This document shows positions 43,372 through 54,532 of a DNA stretch of 64,000 bases, one piece after another (within the stretch, counting starts at the first letter, position 1; each line of letters opens with the position of its first letter). The notes beneath the pieces were generated by a model, which saw only the letters and a list, made by a program, of their open reading frames with translations, made no database searches and was not told the DNA's origin. Source of the DNA: Marinicella rhabdoformis (GTDB lineage Bacteria > Pseudomonadota > Gammaproteobacteria > Xanthomonadales > Marinicellaceae); assembly GCF_009671245.1 (NCBI RefSeq), contig NZ_VTFS01000001.1, positions 283,914 through 347,913 on the forward strand, given 5' to 3'. A program made the translations under genes and the position numbers.

Positions 43372-44751
43372 ATGGCAGTCAGTGTATTTGATTTATTTAA
43401 AATTGGTATCGGTCCTTCTAGTTCTCACACCGTAGGTCCCATGCGAGCGGCTAACTTATTTATTGGCCAAATCGTTTCTCATGACTTGGTTGAACGCACA
43501 GACAGCGTATTCACTGAACTTTACGGTTCATTAAGTCACACAGGGCGCGGTCATGGTACAGACAAAGCGATCATACTTGGACTGTCAGGCCACCTGCCCG
43601 ATGCCATTGATCCTGATGTTATTCCGGGCATACTGCAACAAGTAAATGATGACAAAAGCATCCAAGCCAATGATGAATTAGCGTTGAAATTCATTGAGAA
43701 GAAGCACCTTAAGTTTCACAAAAGAAAAACCCTGCCATTACATTCTAATGGCATGCAATTCACTGCCTTGGACAAAGACGGTAACGAGCTGCTACGCAAA
43801 GCCTATTATTCAGTCGGCGGTGGTTTCATCATGGCGCACACGCACATGGCGAAACAACACATCATGGAAGATGACACCGACCTGCCTCACCCTTTTACAA
43901 CAGGCGAAGAATTGTTAGTCCAATGTAAAACCCATGGGAAAAGCACCGCAGAAATCATGTATGCCAATGAATTAACCTGGCGCACACGAGAGGAAATTGA
44001 CCAAGAACTCGACACCATCTGGCAAGCCATGGCCGATTGCGTCAAAAGAGGCTTGAACACCGATGGCGTGTTACCTGGTGGTTTGAAAGTCGCCAGACGT
44101 GCGCCAAAGTTATACCAACAGCTCAAAGACAACCCCAAAGCGTCTTTAACAGACCCGCTCATTATTTTAGATTGGGTTAACATGTTTGCCTTGGCAGTCA
44201 GTGAAGAAAATGCCGCAGGCGGTCGCGTGGTCACAGCACCGACCAATGGCGCAGCCGGCATCATCCCTGCTGTTTTGCATTACTACACACATTTCGTGCC
44301 CAACCAAAATCCTCAAGGCATCAGAAACTTTTTATTGACCGCCGCTGCCGTAGGTATTTTATACAAAACCAAAGCATCGATTTCAGGTGCTGAAGTGGGC
44401 TGTCAAGGTGAAGTCGGCGTCGCCAGCTCCATGGCTGCTGCCGGTTTGGCATCTGCCTGTGACCTCAGCGATGAAGAAGTGCAAAATGCGGCTGAAATTG
44501 CCATGGAACACAATTTAGGATTGACCTGTGATCCGATTGGTGGATTGGTACAAATACCCTGCATCGAACGCAATGCCATGGGCGCCGTCAAATCGATCAA
44601 TGCCACCCGCATGGCCGATAACAACGACGGCACACACTGGGTCTCATTGGACAAAGTCATCCGCACCATGAAAGCCACGGGCGACGACATGAAAGAAATC
44701 TATAAAGAAACTTCACGCGGTGGACTGGCAGTGAACATCATTGAGTGTTAA
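43372..44751 (+). CDS. sdaA: L-serine ammonia-lyase (iron-sulfur, SdaA type)
   Basis: Deaminates L-serine to pyruvate using a [4Fe-4S] cluster. An N-terminal beta domain (SVFDLFKIGIGPSSSHTVGPM) is followed by the catalytic alpha domain with EENAAGGRVVTAPTNGAAGIIPA. The cluster cysteines sit in GCQGEVG, LTCDPIGG and IPCIERN. The start MAVSVFDLF at 43372 matches other SdaA; an upstream in-frame ATG at 43357 adds five residues. Neither has a strong Shine-Dalgarno. The product is 459 residues. It is divergent from the glutaredoxin-like gene. Confidence 0.96.
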   Translation: MAVSVFDLFKIGIGPSSSHTVGPMRAANLFIGQIVSHDLVERTDSVFTELYGSLSHTGRGHGTDKAIILGLSGHLPDAIDPDVIPGILQQVNDDKSIQANDELALKFIEKKHLKFHKRKTLPLHSNGMQFTALDKDGNELLRKAYYSVGGGFIMAHTHMAKQHIMEDDTDLPHPFTTGEELLVQCKTHGKSTAEIMYANELTWRTREEIDQELDTIWQAMADCVKRGLNTDGVLPGGLKVARRAPKLYQQLKDNPKASLTDPLIILDWVNMFALAVSEENAAGGRVVTAPTNGAAGIIPAVLHYYTHFVPNQNPQGIRNFLLTAAAVGILYKTKASISGAEVGCQGEVGVASSMAAAGLASACDLSDEEVQNAAEIAMEHNLGLTCDPIGGLVQIPCIERNAMGAVKSINATRMADNNDGTHWVSLDKVIRTMKATGDDMKEIYKETSRGGLAVNIIEC

Positions 44752-44794
44752 GGGTAAATTGACAATAAACCCTATATCACCACATAAATTTGAA

Positions 44795-44830
44795 ACAAAA
44801 AAATCCCCAGTAAAGGTCGGGGATTTTTTG
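44795..44830. terminator. bidirectional terminator sdaA / PfkB kinase gene
   Basis: AAAAAAATCCCC...GGGGATTTTTT stem with a short AGTAAAGGTC-type loop, between converging genes. Confidence 0.92.
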
Positions 44831-44849
44831 TTCAATCAATTTTTTCAAT

Positions 44850-45785
44850 TCAGAATTCGTACCCGAACTCTTCTTTGAATTTGGCACGAAAATCTTTCTT
44901 TGAAATGTAATGGTTTTGCGTTCCCGCAGTGGCAATTTTAATGCTGCCCAACAATGAAGCAATGCGGCCTGTGGTCTGGTAGTCCAAACCATTAGTCAAA
45001 CCATACAACAATCCTGCTCGGTAAGCATCACCACAACCTGTTGGGTCGACTACTTTTTCAGCTTCAACCACAGGAATGTGGTACATTGTGCCATCGGCAT
45101 AAATTTCTGAACCTTTGTCACCACGTGTGATGATTAAGGCTTGTAAATGACCTGCGATTTCACGTGCTTCCATACCCGTTCTTTTGTGAACCAACTCATA
45201 CTCGTAATCATTGACGGCCATCCACGAGGCTTGATCAATGAATTTTTTCAAGTCATCGCCGTCAAACAATGGCATGGCTTGGCCTGGATCAAAAATAAAA
45301 GGGATTTCAGAGTCTTTGAATTCATTGGCGTGTTGAATCATGCCATCACGACCATCAGGACCAACAATACCAATTTTGATGTTTTTGTAATTGGTCACAT
45401 GGTTTTCATGTGAAAAATTCATCGCACCCGGATGAAATGCTGTGATTTGGTTATTTTTTAAATCTGTGGTGATATATGCCTGAGGCGTGAAGTGGTCATT
45501 GCGTGTCATCACTGCTTCTAAGCTGATGCCCAGACTGCTTAACCTTTGGCTGTAAATATCAAAATCACTGCCGACAACACCCATAGGTACAGGTTCACCA
45601 CCAATCATTTTCAAGTTGTAAGCTATGTTACCTGCCACGCCACCAAAAACTTTACTTAAAGTCGGCACCATGAAGGAGATGTTCAGCTTGTGGATTTGAT
45701 CAGGCAAGATGTGGTTTTGAAATTCATCTTCAAATACCATGATGTTGTCAAAGGCCAAAGACCCACAGATTAACGCTCTACTCAT
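44850..45785 (-). CDS. PfkB/ribokinase-family sugar or nucleoside kinase
   Basis: A 311-residue kinase of the ribokinase superfamily. The first PfkB signature is GGVAGNIAYNLKMIGG (about residues 48-63). The catalytic signature DPTGCGDAYRAGLLYGL (about 249-265) contains the base Asp in GCGD. The substrate is not certain; the pattern resembles bacterial adenosine-kinase-like members more than ribokinase proper. It overlaps the gatB stop by four bases, so it is the last gene of gatC-gatA-gatB-pfkB. Confidence 0.9.
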   Translation of the reverse strand: MSRALICGSLAFDNIMVFEDEFQNHILPDQIHKLNISFMVPTLSKVFGGVAGNIAYNLKMIGGEPVPMGVVGSDFDIYSQRLSSLGISLEAVMTRNDHFTPQAYITTDLKNNQITAFHPGAMNFSHENHVTNYKNIKIGIVGPDGRDGMIQHANEFKDSEIPFIFDPGQAMPLFDGDDLKKFIDQASWMAVNDYEYELVHKRTGMEAREIAGHLQALIITRGDKGSEIYADGTMYHIPVVEAEKVVDPTGCGDAYRAGLLYGLTNGLDYQTTGRIASLLGSIKIATAGTQNHYISKKDFRAKFKEEFGYEF

Positions 45786-47257
45786 TTCAGTTTTTCCTCT
45801 AATAATTCTTTGGTTTGTACAGGATTGGCCTGCCCTTTGGTTTGTTTCATGATCTGCCCGACAAAGAAATTAAACATTTTCTCATTGCCTGAACGGTAAC
45901 TGTCCACCTGTGATGGGTTTTTAGCAATCACTTCATCGACCAACGCTTCCAAAGCCGAAGCGTCAGAAATTTGCGCCAAACCTTGGCTGTCTATAATCAC
46001 GGCGGCAGTATCGCCACTTTGCCACATGATTTCAACCACTTGTTTGGCTATTTTGCGTGAAATGCTGCCTTTGGCCAGTTCATCAAGCAATCCAGCATAG
46101 TGTGCAACAGGAATTGACGTGTTTTCGACACTTTTGTCCATGGCATTCAAAAGTGCGGCATATTCGCCCAACAAAAACTTGGCATTCAAATCTGGTTTGG
46201 CCTCAGTCAAAGCTTGTGCAGCTTCGAAATAAGCCGATAAGTTTTGATCAAAAGCAATGATTTCAGCGTCATCGGCTTTGATCGCCCAATCATTGACGTA
46301 GCGTTCGATTTTGGTCTCAGGAAATTCTGGCAACAAGACACGTTGAGCATCAATCATTTCATCAGTGACTTCAATCGGTAATAAATCTGGGTCTGGAAAA
46401 TAACGGTAATCGTTGGCATTTTCCTTGCTGCGCATCGAACGCGTTTGATTTTTGTCGGCATCATAAAGGCGCGTTTCTTGCACCACTTCGCCACCTGATT
46501 CAATCAACTTGATTTGACGCTTGGCTTCGAAGTTAATTGCTTTTTCAATAAAACGGAAAGAATTCAAGTTCTTGATTTCTGCACGTGTGCCTAAGGTTTC
46601 ATCGCCAATTTTTCGCACTGAAACATTGGCATCACAGCGAAATGACCCTTCTTGCAAGTTGCCATCACAAATACCCAAATGCGTGACCCGTGTGTAAATC
46701 GCTTTCATATAAGCAACGGCTTCTTTGGCCGAACACATTTGTGGTTCTGACACCACTTCAATCAATGGCGTCCCTGCACGGTTCAAGTCGATGGCGGTTA
46801 ATTTATCGTACTTGTCGTGAATCGACTTACCTGCATCTTCTTCTAAATGGGCGCGGGTGATTTCTATGGTTTTTTTGTAACTTTCATCACCACCTTCACC
46901 AGCCTCTACAGCAATTTCTATCGAACCTTTGCCTACAATCGGGTGGTCCATTTGACTGATTTGGTAACCCTTAGGTGAGTCGGGATAAAAATAGTTTTTG
47001 CGCGCAAAAATCGTCACAGGTGCAATTTCAGCATCTACTGACAAACCAAATCGAATCGCATAGTCCAGTGCCTTGCTGTTAAATACGGGCAACATGCCTG
47101 GTAAGGCAGCATCAACAAAGCTCACCTGACTGTTAGGCTCGGCGCCATAACTGGCTTTCATTCCTGAAAACAACTTGCTGTCGGTATCCAAACGCACGTG
47201 AATCTCTAAGCCCAAGACCATTTCCCAACCTGTCTTAATGTTTATGTTTTGAGTCAC
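45782..47257 (-). CDS. gatB: aspartyl/glutamyl-tRNA amidotransferase subunit B
   Basis: Kinase and tRNA-binding subunit of GatCAB, which makes Gln-tRNA(Gln) and/or Asn-tRNA(Asn) by transamidation. The signatures are GLEIHVRLDT (about residues 16-25), PDSPKGYQISQMDHPI and the YRYFPDPDLLP motif; a GatB/YqeY tail domain (about 340-490) ends the protein. The 491 residues are normal. Genes in the operon overlap by four bases each. Confidence 0.97.
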   Translation of the reverse strand: MTQNINIKTGWEMVLGLEIHVRLDTDSKLFSGMKASYGAEPNSQVSFVDAALPGMLPVFNSKALDYAIRFGLSVDAEIAPVTIFARKNYFYPDSPKGYQISQMDHPIVGKGSIEIAVEAGEGGDESYKKTIEITRAHLEEDAGKSIHDKYDKLTAIDLNRAGTPLIEVVSEPQMCSAKEAVAYMKAIYTRVTHLGICDGNLQEGSFRCDANVSVRKIGDETLGTRAEIKNLNSFRFIEKAINFEAKRQIKLIESGGEVVQETRLYDADKNQTRSMRSKENANDYRYFPDPDLLPIEVTDEMIDAQRVLLPEFPETKIERYVNDWAIKADDAEIIAFDQNLSAYFEAAQALTEAKPDLNAKFLLGEYAALLNAMDKSVENTSIPVAHYAGLLDELAKGSISRKIAKQVVEIMWQSGDTAAVIIDSQGLAQISDASALEALVDEVIAKNPSQVDSYRSGNEKMFNFFVGQIMKQTKGQANPVQTKELLEEKLK

Positions 47258-48702
47258 AGGAACGCCTCCGGCATGGCTTGGTGCCAGGCGGTCATTTGTT
47301 GGTATTGGTGTGCCACTGTCAAAATACTTTGCTCATCAAAATATTGACCAATCAACTGTAATCCCACAGGCAGTCCATGAGCAGGTTTGATTGGCATCGA
47401 CAAACAGGGCAATCCAGCCAAGGAAGCTGGAATGGTGAACACATCGGCTTGGTACATGCTGACGCCTTCGGCTTTATCACCGTGTTTGAAAGCCACTTCT
47501 GGTGAAACCGGTGAAGCAATCACGTCCACACCCTTGAAAGCTTCAACAAAATCTTGGCTGATCATGCGGCGTACTTTCTGTGCTTTGAGGTAATAAGCAT
47601 CGTAGTAGCCAGATGACAAAGCCCAAGTGCCGACCATGATGCGGCGCTTCACTTCTTCTCCAAAACCCTCTGTTCGACTGTTGACATATAACTGTTCTAA
47701 GTCATCGCAAGACTCGCTTCTGTGTCCATAACGCACACCGTCAAACCGTGACAAGTTAGATGAACATTCAGCAGGTGCAATCACATAATAAGCCGAAACG
47801 GCCAAATGCGCATGAGGCAATTTAATGTCTATAATTTCAGCGCCCTGTGCTTTCAGGGTTTCAATGGCATCTAAGGTACTTTGCTTGATGGCTTCGTCTT
47901 GCAAACCGTCAATCCAGTCTGCTACCACGCCCACTTTCAAACCTTTCATGCTGTTGTCTTTGGGCATATTCCACTGCCAACTGGCCGCTTTATGCGATGT
48001 GCTGTCCAAAGCATCGTGTCCACTCATGGCTTCTAAAACCAAACCACAGTCATCGGCAGATGCAGCCATCACACCACCCTGATCCAAACTGGAAGCAAAA
48101 GCCACCATGCCATATCGTGAAACACGACCATAGCTGGGTTTGATGCCGGTGATACCGCACAAGGCAGCAGGCTGTCTAATGGAGCCACCAGTGTCAGTGG
48201 CTGTCGCCACCGGCACCATTCGCGCCGCCACGGCAGCGGCTGACCCACCTGATGAGCCACCAGGAACCCGTGACAAGTCCCATGGATTATTGACCGCTCC
48301 AAAGGCCGAGTGTTCGTTCGATGAACCCATGGCGAACTCGTCCATATTCGCCTTGCCAACCGTTACCATCCCTTGTGTTTTTAAATTTTCAACAACAGTT
48401 GCATCATAAGGTGGCTTGAAATTTTTCAGCATATTCGAACCACATGTGGTGCGTAATCCTTGGGTACAAAACAAGTCTTTGTGCGCCAAAGGAATTCCTG
48501 CCAAATATTGGCCCTCTTTTTTTAACAATGCTTCAGCTTGCATCAACTCTGCTGGCTTGATGTCACAACAGACTTTAGTAAAAGCATTGGTTTGGGGGTT
48601 GAATGCACGCGCCCTATCAAAAAAGATGGAGTTCAATTCTGGCACACTGATTTGTTTGGCACGCAACATGGCGCCCATTTCACGTATAGACAGTTGAATC
48701 AT
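47254..48702 (-). CDS. gatA: aspartyl/glutamyl-tRNA amidotransferase subunit A
   Basis: Amidase subunit that releases ammonia from glutamine for GatB. The Ser-cisSer-Lys triad is visible: Lys in LAHKDLF (about residue 76), GGSSGGSAAAVA (about 148-159) and DTGGSIRQPA (about 170-179). The 482 residues are standard. It is coupled to gatC and gatB by four-base overlaps. Confidence 0.97.
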   Translation of the reverse strand: MIQLSIREMGAMLRAKQISVPELNSIFFDRARAFNPQTNAFTKVCCDIKPAELMQAEALLKKEGQYLAGIPLAHKDLFCTQGLRTTCGSNMLKNFKPPYDATVVENLKTQGMVTVGKANMDEFAMGSSNEHSAFGAVNNPWDLSRVPGGSSGGSAAAVAARMVPVATATDTGGSIRQPAALCGITGIKPSYGRVSRYGMVAFASSLDQGGVMAASADDCGLVLEAMSGHDALDSTSHKAASWQWNMPKDNSMKGLKVGVVADWIDGLQDEAIKQSTLDAIETLKAQGAEIIDIKLPHAHLAVSAYYVIAPAECSSNLSRFDGVRYGHRSESCDDLEQLYVNSRTEGFGEEVKRRIMVGTWALSSGYYDAYYLKAQKVRRMISQDFVEAFKGVDVIASPVSPEVAFKHGDKAEGVSMYQADVFTIPASLAGLPCLSMPIKPAHGLPVGLQLIGQYFDEQSILTVAHQYQQMTAWHQAMPEAFL

Positions 48703-48986
48703 TCGATCACCTTGGGTACCAAATAATGGGTTTCATCAGCCTGTGCTGACAAAGACAGTAACGCTTCTTGATGGCTGGTTTCAGTGACCACGTCGGCACG
48801 CAATGTTTGCATCATGTCTTGTGGGTGTGACATCGGCTCAATGCCTTGTGCCGCCACTTCATCCATCTGATCAATCATGTCTTTAATGTCATTCATGGCT
48901 ACAGCGATTTCACCCAAAGCCTCATCTGCTATTTTCAGCTTAGCTAAAGCTGCAATTTCTGTTAATTCTTTACGATTTATTGACAT
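48699..48986 (-). CDS. gatC: aspartyl/glutamyl-tRNA amidotransferase subunit C
   Basis: Small stabilising subunit of GatCAB. It has the typical helical N-terminus (EIAALAKLKIADEALGEIAVAMNDIKDMIDQMDEV) and an extended tail with MSHPQDMMQTLRADVV. The 95 residues match the family. It is the first gene of the gat operon, divergent from mreB. Confidence 0.95.
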   Translation of the reverse strand: MSINRKELTEIAALAKLKIADEALGEIAVAMNDIKDMIDQMDEVAAQGIEPMSHPQDMMQTLRADVVTETSHQEALLSLSAQADETHYLVPKVIE

Positions 48987-49011
48987 ATATTCTATTTCTT
49001 TGCGATATAAT
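48980..49011 (+). promoter_or_regulatory. possible mreB promoter
   Basis: A perfect -35 TTGACA (48980-48985) and a perfect -10 TATAAT (49006-49011) are separated by 20 bases, which is longer than usual. The -35 overlaps the divergent gatC start codon. The mreB ATG lies 115 bases downstream. Confidence 0.4.
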
Positions 49012-49122
49012 TCGGCGCTTGCCCGCGAGCTTGTTGTAGAAGGTGTTAAAGTAACACAATTTAGACAATTTGCACCCAGCTCGGCATTATGCCATTTTAA
49101 CCAATCAGATGTAAGAAATTAA

Positions 49123-50172
<1,050 letters not shown>

Positions 50173-50194
50173 TCCGTAGGGATTCGCTTAATTG

Positions 50195-51142
50195 ATGGAG
50201 CCCTTACACAACAACCGACGCCTGAGCCAGTCTCCGCTGTTTAAATTCCTGTTGCTGGAATTTATTTGCTTGATTTTGATGGTGTCGGATAAAAACCATG
50301 CCATTGCGCAACCCATAAGAAATGCTTTGTCATACATTGCGTTACCCCTGATAAAAACCATCGAATGGCCTCAGCACATTTACCAGAGTGCTGAGTTGGC
50401 TTTGTCACGCCAACAATCTTTAGTGGATGAAAACACTGAACTCAAACAACAACTCATTGACGCGCAATTGAAAGTACAGCAAAACGTCACACTCACGGCT
50501 GAAAATGAACGGTTGAGAACCTTGTTAAATGCAGCCAAAGAATTGCCATTGTCCACTTCTGTTGCCTTTGTTTCTAATGTTGATTTACACCAAAAGCGTC
50601 AACACATCATCATTAACCAAGGTGCTGATGACGGTGTTTTTGTCGGTCAAGCTGTGATTGGCTTATCTGGCGTAATCGGACAAGTGGATGTGCTAGAGGC
50701 ACAAACAGCGCATGTCATCATGATCACAGATTCCGCTCATGTGGTACCCGTTGAAATCCTAAGAACCGGCATGCGAACTTTGGCATACGGTCAAGAAGAT
50801 GAGTTGTTATTGAACGAAATACCCATCAGTGTAGACATCAAAAAAGGGGATGTATTGGTAACGTCTGGGTTTGGTAACCGCTACCCTAGGGGCTTGAAAA
50901 TCGCTCAAGTCAATGAACTTTCCCTCAGTGACAACCGAATGTTTCAAAGGGCAACAGCCAACCCTTATGTGGCTTTTGAACAATTAACAGAAGTTTTTCT
51001 GGTTTGGCCTTCGGAAAATGCAATTGAACCTACAATTCAAAAAACATTGAACAAAACATCAGGCAACACAGAAAATTCGACCACACCACCAGTAAGTGAA
51101 GGGCTGCAAGAAGCCGCAACAGAGGAACTGAACAATGAATAA
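50195..51142 (+). CDS. mreC: rod-shape-determining protein MreC
   Basis: Bitopic periplasmic scaffold of the elongasome. One transmembrane helix (about residues 17-35), a coiled coil (about 68-110, with QQSLVDENTELKQQLIDAQLK) and a double beta-barrel with LSGVIGQVD and VTSGFGNRYPRGLKIAQV. The C-terminal tail is low complexity and Thr/Glu-rich. The frame opens with TTG-ATG; I take the ATG at 50195. Confidence 0.95.
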   Translation: MEPLHNNRRLSQSPLFKFLLLEFICLILMVSDKNHAIAQPIRNALSYIALPLIKTIEWPQHIYQSAELALSRQQSLVDENTELKQQLIDAQLKVQQNVTLTAENERLRTLLNAAKELPLSTSVAFVSNVDLHQKRQHIIINQGADDGVFVGQAVIGLSGVIGQVDVLEAQTAHVIMITDSAHVVPVEILRTGMRTLAYGQEDELLLNEIPISVDIKKGDVLVTSGFGNRYPRGLKIAQVNELSLSDNRMFQRATANPYVAFEQLTEVFLVWPSENAIEPTIQKTLNKTSGNTENSTTPPVSEGLQEAATEELNNE

Positions 51143-51623
51143 ATCCTCTGGTCAGACTCACTTTGGCTTTTTCCACCTCAGCTTTCTCATGGCGCTGGTA
51201 ATGACCATGATTCCATGGGGCGCTTATCTTAAACCCATACAACCCTACTGGCTCGCCATGATTGTTGCTTTTTGGTCTTTGCAAAGGTCGCCTTCTATCA
51301 TGACGTGGGCCGTTTTTTACGGCTTGTTGCTTGATGTATTAAGCGGCAGTTTATTGGGCAAGCATGGCATGTCTTTAGTGGCCCTCTCCTATCTGATAGG
51401 CAAATCTTCAAAACAGCTACATTTAACTTCATTTTGGCAATTGATGATGATGGTGTTGGCTTTGTTACTTAATGACTTGGTTATCAGGGCAGCCATAGAT
51501 TGGATCAGTTACCGCTATACCCCTGAGTGGTCTGACTTATTGCCTTTGGTGTCGGCGGCGATGGTCTGGCCTTGGCTGAAGTACACGTTGGATCGCATGT
51601 TGCTTTCATTGAAAAACAAATAA
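51135..51623 (+). CDS. mreD: rod-shape-determining protein MreD
   Basis: Polytopic inner-membrane elongasome protein of 162 residues with about five hydrophobic helices. The MreD hallmark GLLLDVLSGSLLGKHGMSLVALSYLIGK lies at about residues 63-90. It overlaps mreC by eight bases and ends one base before mrdA. Confidence 0.93.
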   Translation: MNKSSGQTHFGFFHLSFLMALVMTMIPWGAYLKPIQPYWLAMIVAFWSLQRSPSIMTWAVFYGLLLDVLSGSLLGKHGMSLVALSYLIGKSSKQLHLTSFWQLMMMVLALLLNDLVIRAAIDWISYRYTPEWSDLLPLVSAAMVWPWLKYTLDRMLLSLKNK

Positions 51624-51624
51624 A

Positions 51625-53463
51625 ATGGGCAATGTACTTAAACAACCTTTGCAAGAAAAACGACTGTTCAATCAACGTGCATTGATTGCACTGGTTATTG
51701 TCATCATTGTATTCACCTTACTGCTGTCTCGGTATTTTTACCTACAAGTGATTAAACATGACTATTATGTTGATCAAGCCGATGGCAACCGAAACAAAAG
51801 TCACCGCATCAGCCCAACTCGAGGACTGATATATGACCGCAATGGTGTCTTACTCGCTGAAAATGAAACGGCATACCGCTTACAAGTGGTGACAGAAAAA
51901 ACCAAAGAATTTGACAAACAATTACTCCAGCTCCAATCCATACTCAATTTGAATGATGATGACATCACCCGCATCAAAAAAGACATCAAGTTCAACCCTG
52001 CATTCAAACCCATCATCATCAAAGAACAGTTAACTGAACAACAGGTGGCAACTTTTGCTGTTCAAAACCATCAGTTCCCGGGTTTTAAGGCCACACCCTA
52101 TTTAATTCGAAAGTATAACCATGCAGAAGTCATGTCTCATGTGATCGGGTATGTGAGTAAAATCAATGCAGAGGAGTTCAGCAAAAAAGACCACAGCCTA
52201 TACGCCAGCGATGACTATGTGGGCAAACTGGGTATTGAAAAATATTATGAGAGCGAACTTCACGGAAAGCCTGGGCTTTTAAGGTCAGAAATAAATGCCC
52301 AGGGCCGCTCGATGTCGCAAGTGATGGAGCAGCCACCCAAACACGGCAACACATTAAATTTAACGATTGATTTAAATTTACAAAAAGCAGCATACGAAGC
52401 TTTTGGAGCAGAAACTGGTTCGGCCATCGTGGTCAACCCAAACAACGGTGAAATTTTAGCCATGATTTCCAAACCTGGTTATGACACCAACCTGTTCATC
52501 AGTGGCATTTCACACACAGCTTACCAAGCATTACTGAACGCACCCGAAAAGCCTTTATTTAACCGCAGCATCAAAGGTGGCTATGAGCCAGGTTCAACCA
52601 TCAAACCCTATATGGCTTTGGCTGGCTTACATCATAACCTCATCACCGCAGAAACCACATTACTTTCAAATGGAACATACTACCTTCCTAACCAAGAAAG
52701 ACCCTACCATGATTGGAAACAAGGTGGCCATGGCAAAGTGAATGTGGTTGATTCTTTGGCTGAATCCGTCAATGTCTTTTTTTATGATTTGGCAGTAAAA
52801 CTTGGTATAGATCGAATAGAAAGCTTTCTACAACCCTTCATGTTTGGCCAACTCACAGGCATTGATATTGCTGGTGAAAAAAGGGGAATACTCCCTTCAA
52901 GGGCTTGGAAAAAAGCAAACAGGAATATGATTTGGTTTCCTGGTGAAACCGTGATTACTGGCATTGGGCAAGGCTATTTTGTTATTACACCTGTTCAAAT
53001 GGCGCAGGCTTTGAGTGTTCTGGTGTCAAAAGGCACTTATCACCCGATTCATTTGATTCAAAAAGAAACCCAGAGCCATCAAGTGCACCCAAGCATTAAC
53101 CCCAAACATTGGGACACCGTGCAAAAAGGCATGACTGCTGTGATCAATGCACCAAATGGTACCGCGCGGGCTTTGGCTTCCAAGGATTATATTTTTGCTG
53201 GCAAAAGTGGCACGTCTCAAGTGTTTGGTAAGAGCAAAGAAGACATATACAAAAAAAATGAAGAGCTGCCTAAACACCTAAGAAACCACGCCTTATTTGT
53301 CGCCTTTGCACCGGTTGAAAAACCTGAAATTGCCGTCGTTGTTGTGGCTGAACATGGTGCCAGCGGTACAAGAGCTGCTGCACCCATAGCCAAAAAAATC
53401 ATTGATGCATTCATGCAAATAAACCGCACCAACTCAAATCAGGAAGTGGCACCCAATGGTTAA
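51625..53463 (+). CDS. mrdA: penicillin-binding protein 2 (elongasome transpeptidase)
   Basis: Class B PBP that cross-links new lateral-wall peptidoglycan with RodA. An N-terminal transmembrane helix (about residues 19-41), a dimerisation/pedestal domain with SPTRGLIYDRNG and a transpeptidase domain follow. The catalytic motifs are intact: GSTIKP (SxxK, about 320), SVN (about 379) and KSGTSQ (about 524). The 612 residues are normal. It overlaps rodA by eight bases. Confidence 0.97.
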   Translation: MGNVLKQPLQEKRLFNQRALIALVIVIIVFTLLLSRYFYLQVIKHDYYVDQADGNRNKSHRISPTRGLIYDRNGVLLAENETAYRLQVVTEKTKEFDKQLLQLQSILNLNDDDITRIKKDIKFNPAFKPIIIKEQLTEQQVATFAVQNHQFPGFKATPYLIRKYNHAEVMSHVIGYVSKINAEEFSKKDHSLYASDDYVGKLGIEKYYESELHGKPGLLRSEINAQGRSMSQVMEQPPKHGNTLNLTIDLNLQKAAYEAFGAETGSAIVVNPNNGEILAMISKPGYDTNLFISGISHTAYQALLNAPEKPLFNRSIKGGYEPGSTIKPYMALAGLHHNLITAETTLLSNGTYYLPNQERPYHDWKQGGHGKVNVVDSLAESVNVFFYDLAVKLGIDRIESFLQPFMFGQLTGIDIAGEKRGILPSRAWKKANRNMIWFPGETVITGIGQGYFVITPVQMAQALSVLVSKGTYHPIHLIQKETQSHQVHPSINPKHWDTVQKGMTAVINAPNGTARALASKDYIFAGKSGTSQVFGKSKEDIYKKNEELPKHLRNHALFVAFAPVEKPEIAVVVVAEHGASGTRAAAPIAKKIIDAFMQINRTNSNQEVAPNG

Positions 53464-54532
53464 ACGGAAAATCACCCATTGGTTCGACCCTGTGCTGTTA
53501 TTTTTATTGATCTCATTACTGGGTTATGGCTTGGTTGTTTTATACAGTGCGGGTGGCGTTGGTCTGGTCGAAAGGCAAACCATCAGAATCGGACTGGGTT
53601 TGTTCGCCATGTTATTCATTGCCCAAATCAGGCCAGAACGGTTCGAACAATTCACTCCATTGGTTTTTGCGGTTTCTGTACTGTTGTTGGTGGCTGTACT
53701 TTTTTTCGGCGTCACAGTAAAAGGTGCCAAACGTTGGCTAGACTTAGGCATCAGCTTACAACCCTCTGAACTTTGCAAAATCACCTTACCCATGATGGTG
53801 GCCTGGATATTTCGACACGCTTCTTTACCACCCGATTGGAAGCACCTGTTGGGTGCCTTTTCAGTCATTGGACTGTGTACCGGCCTGATTTATCAACAAC
53901 CTGACTTAGGCACCTCTATTCTCATCGCCCTTTCGGGTATTTTTGTCATTTATCTGGCAGGTATATCTTGGAAATTGATCATAGGCGGTGGCTTACTGGC
54001 AGTCATGGCTTCCCCCATTGTCTGGTACTTTATGCATGAATACCAAAAACAACGCGTGTTGATGTTTTTGAACCCAGAGTCTGATCCTTTAAATAGAGGT
54101 TGGAATATCATTCAATCTAAAATTGCGATTGGTTCTGGCGGGGTCAGTGGTAAAGGCTGGCAACAAGGAAGCCAAACACAATTGGATTTTTTACCGGAAC
54201 ATTCTACAGACTTTATCCTCTCAGTATTATCCGAAGAATTTGGTTTTATTGGAGTGACCATACTGTTTTTGCTTTACACATTAATTATCATGCGATGCCT
54301 GTTTATAGCCAGCCAAGCAAAAAACACATACAATCGATTAATTTGTGGGGCACTAACCCTTATTTTATTTGTCTATATCACCATCAATGCTGGCATGATT
54401 TCAGGGGTTTTCCCCGTGGTGGGCGTTCCACTTCCCCTTGTCAGCTATGGCGGCACTTCGGTGCTTACTTTACTGGCATCATTTGGTATCATTATGTCAA
54501 TCCATACTCATAAGAAACTCATACAACAATGA
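53456..54532 (+). CDS. rodA: peptidoglycan glycosyltransferase RodA
   Basis: SEDS-family integral membrane polymerase that extends glycan strands from lipid II. About ten helices and family motifs are present: KGAKRWLDLGISLQPSELCK (about residues 83-102), LPEHSTDFILSVLSEEFG and PLPLVSYGGTS. The 358 residues match RodA rather than FtsW. It is coupled to mltB by a four-base overlap. Confidence 0.96.
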   Translation: MVKRKITHWFDPVLLFLLISLLGYGLVVLYSAGGVGLVERQTIRIGLGLFAMLFIAQIRPERFEQFTPLVFAVSVLLLVAVLFFGVTVKGAKRWLDLGISLQPSELCKITLPMMVAWIFRHASLPPDWKHLLGAFSVIGLCTGLIYQQPDLGTSILIALSGIFVIYLAGISWKLIIGGGLLAVMASPIVWYFMHEYQKQRVLMFLNPESDPLNRGWNIIQSKIAIGSGGVSGKGWQQGSQTQLDFLPEHSTDFILSVLSEEFGFIGVTILFLLYTLIIMRCLFIASQAKNTYNRLICGALTLILFVYITINAGMISGVFPVVGVPLPLVSYGGTSVLTLLASFGIIMSIHTHKKLIQQ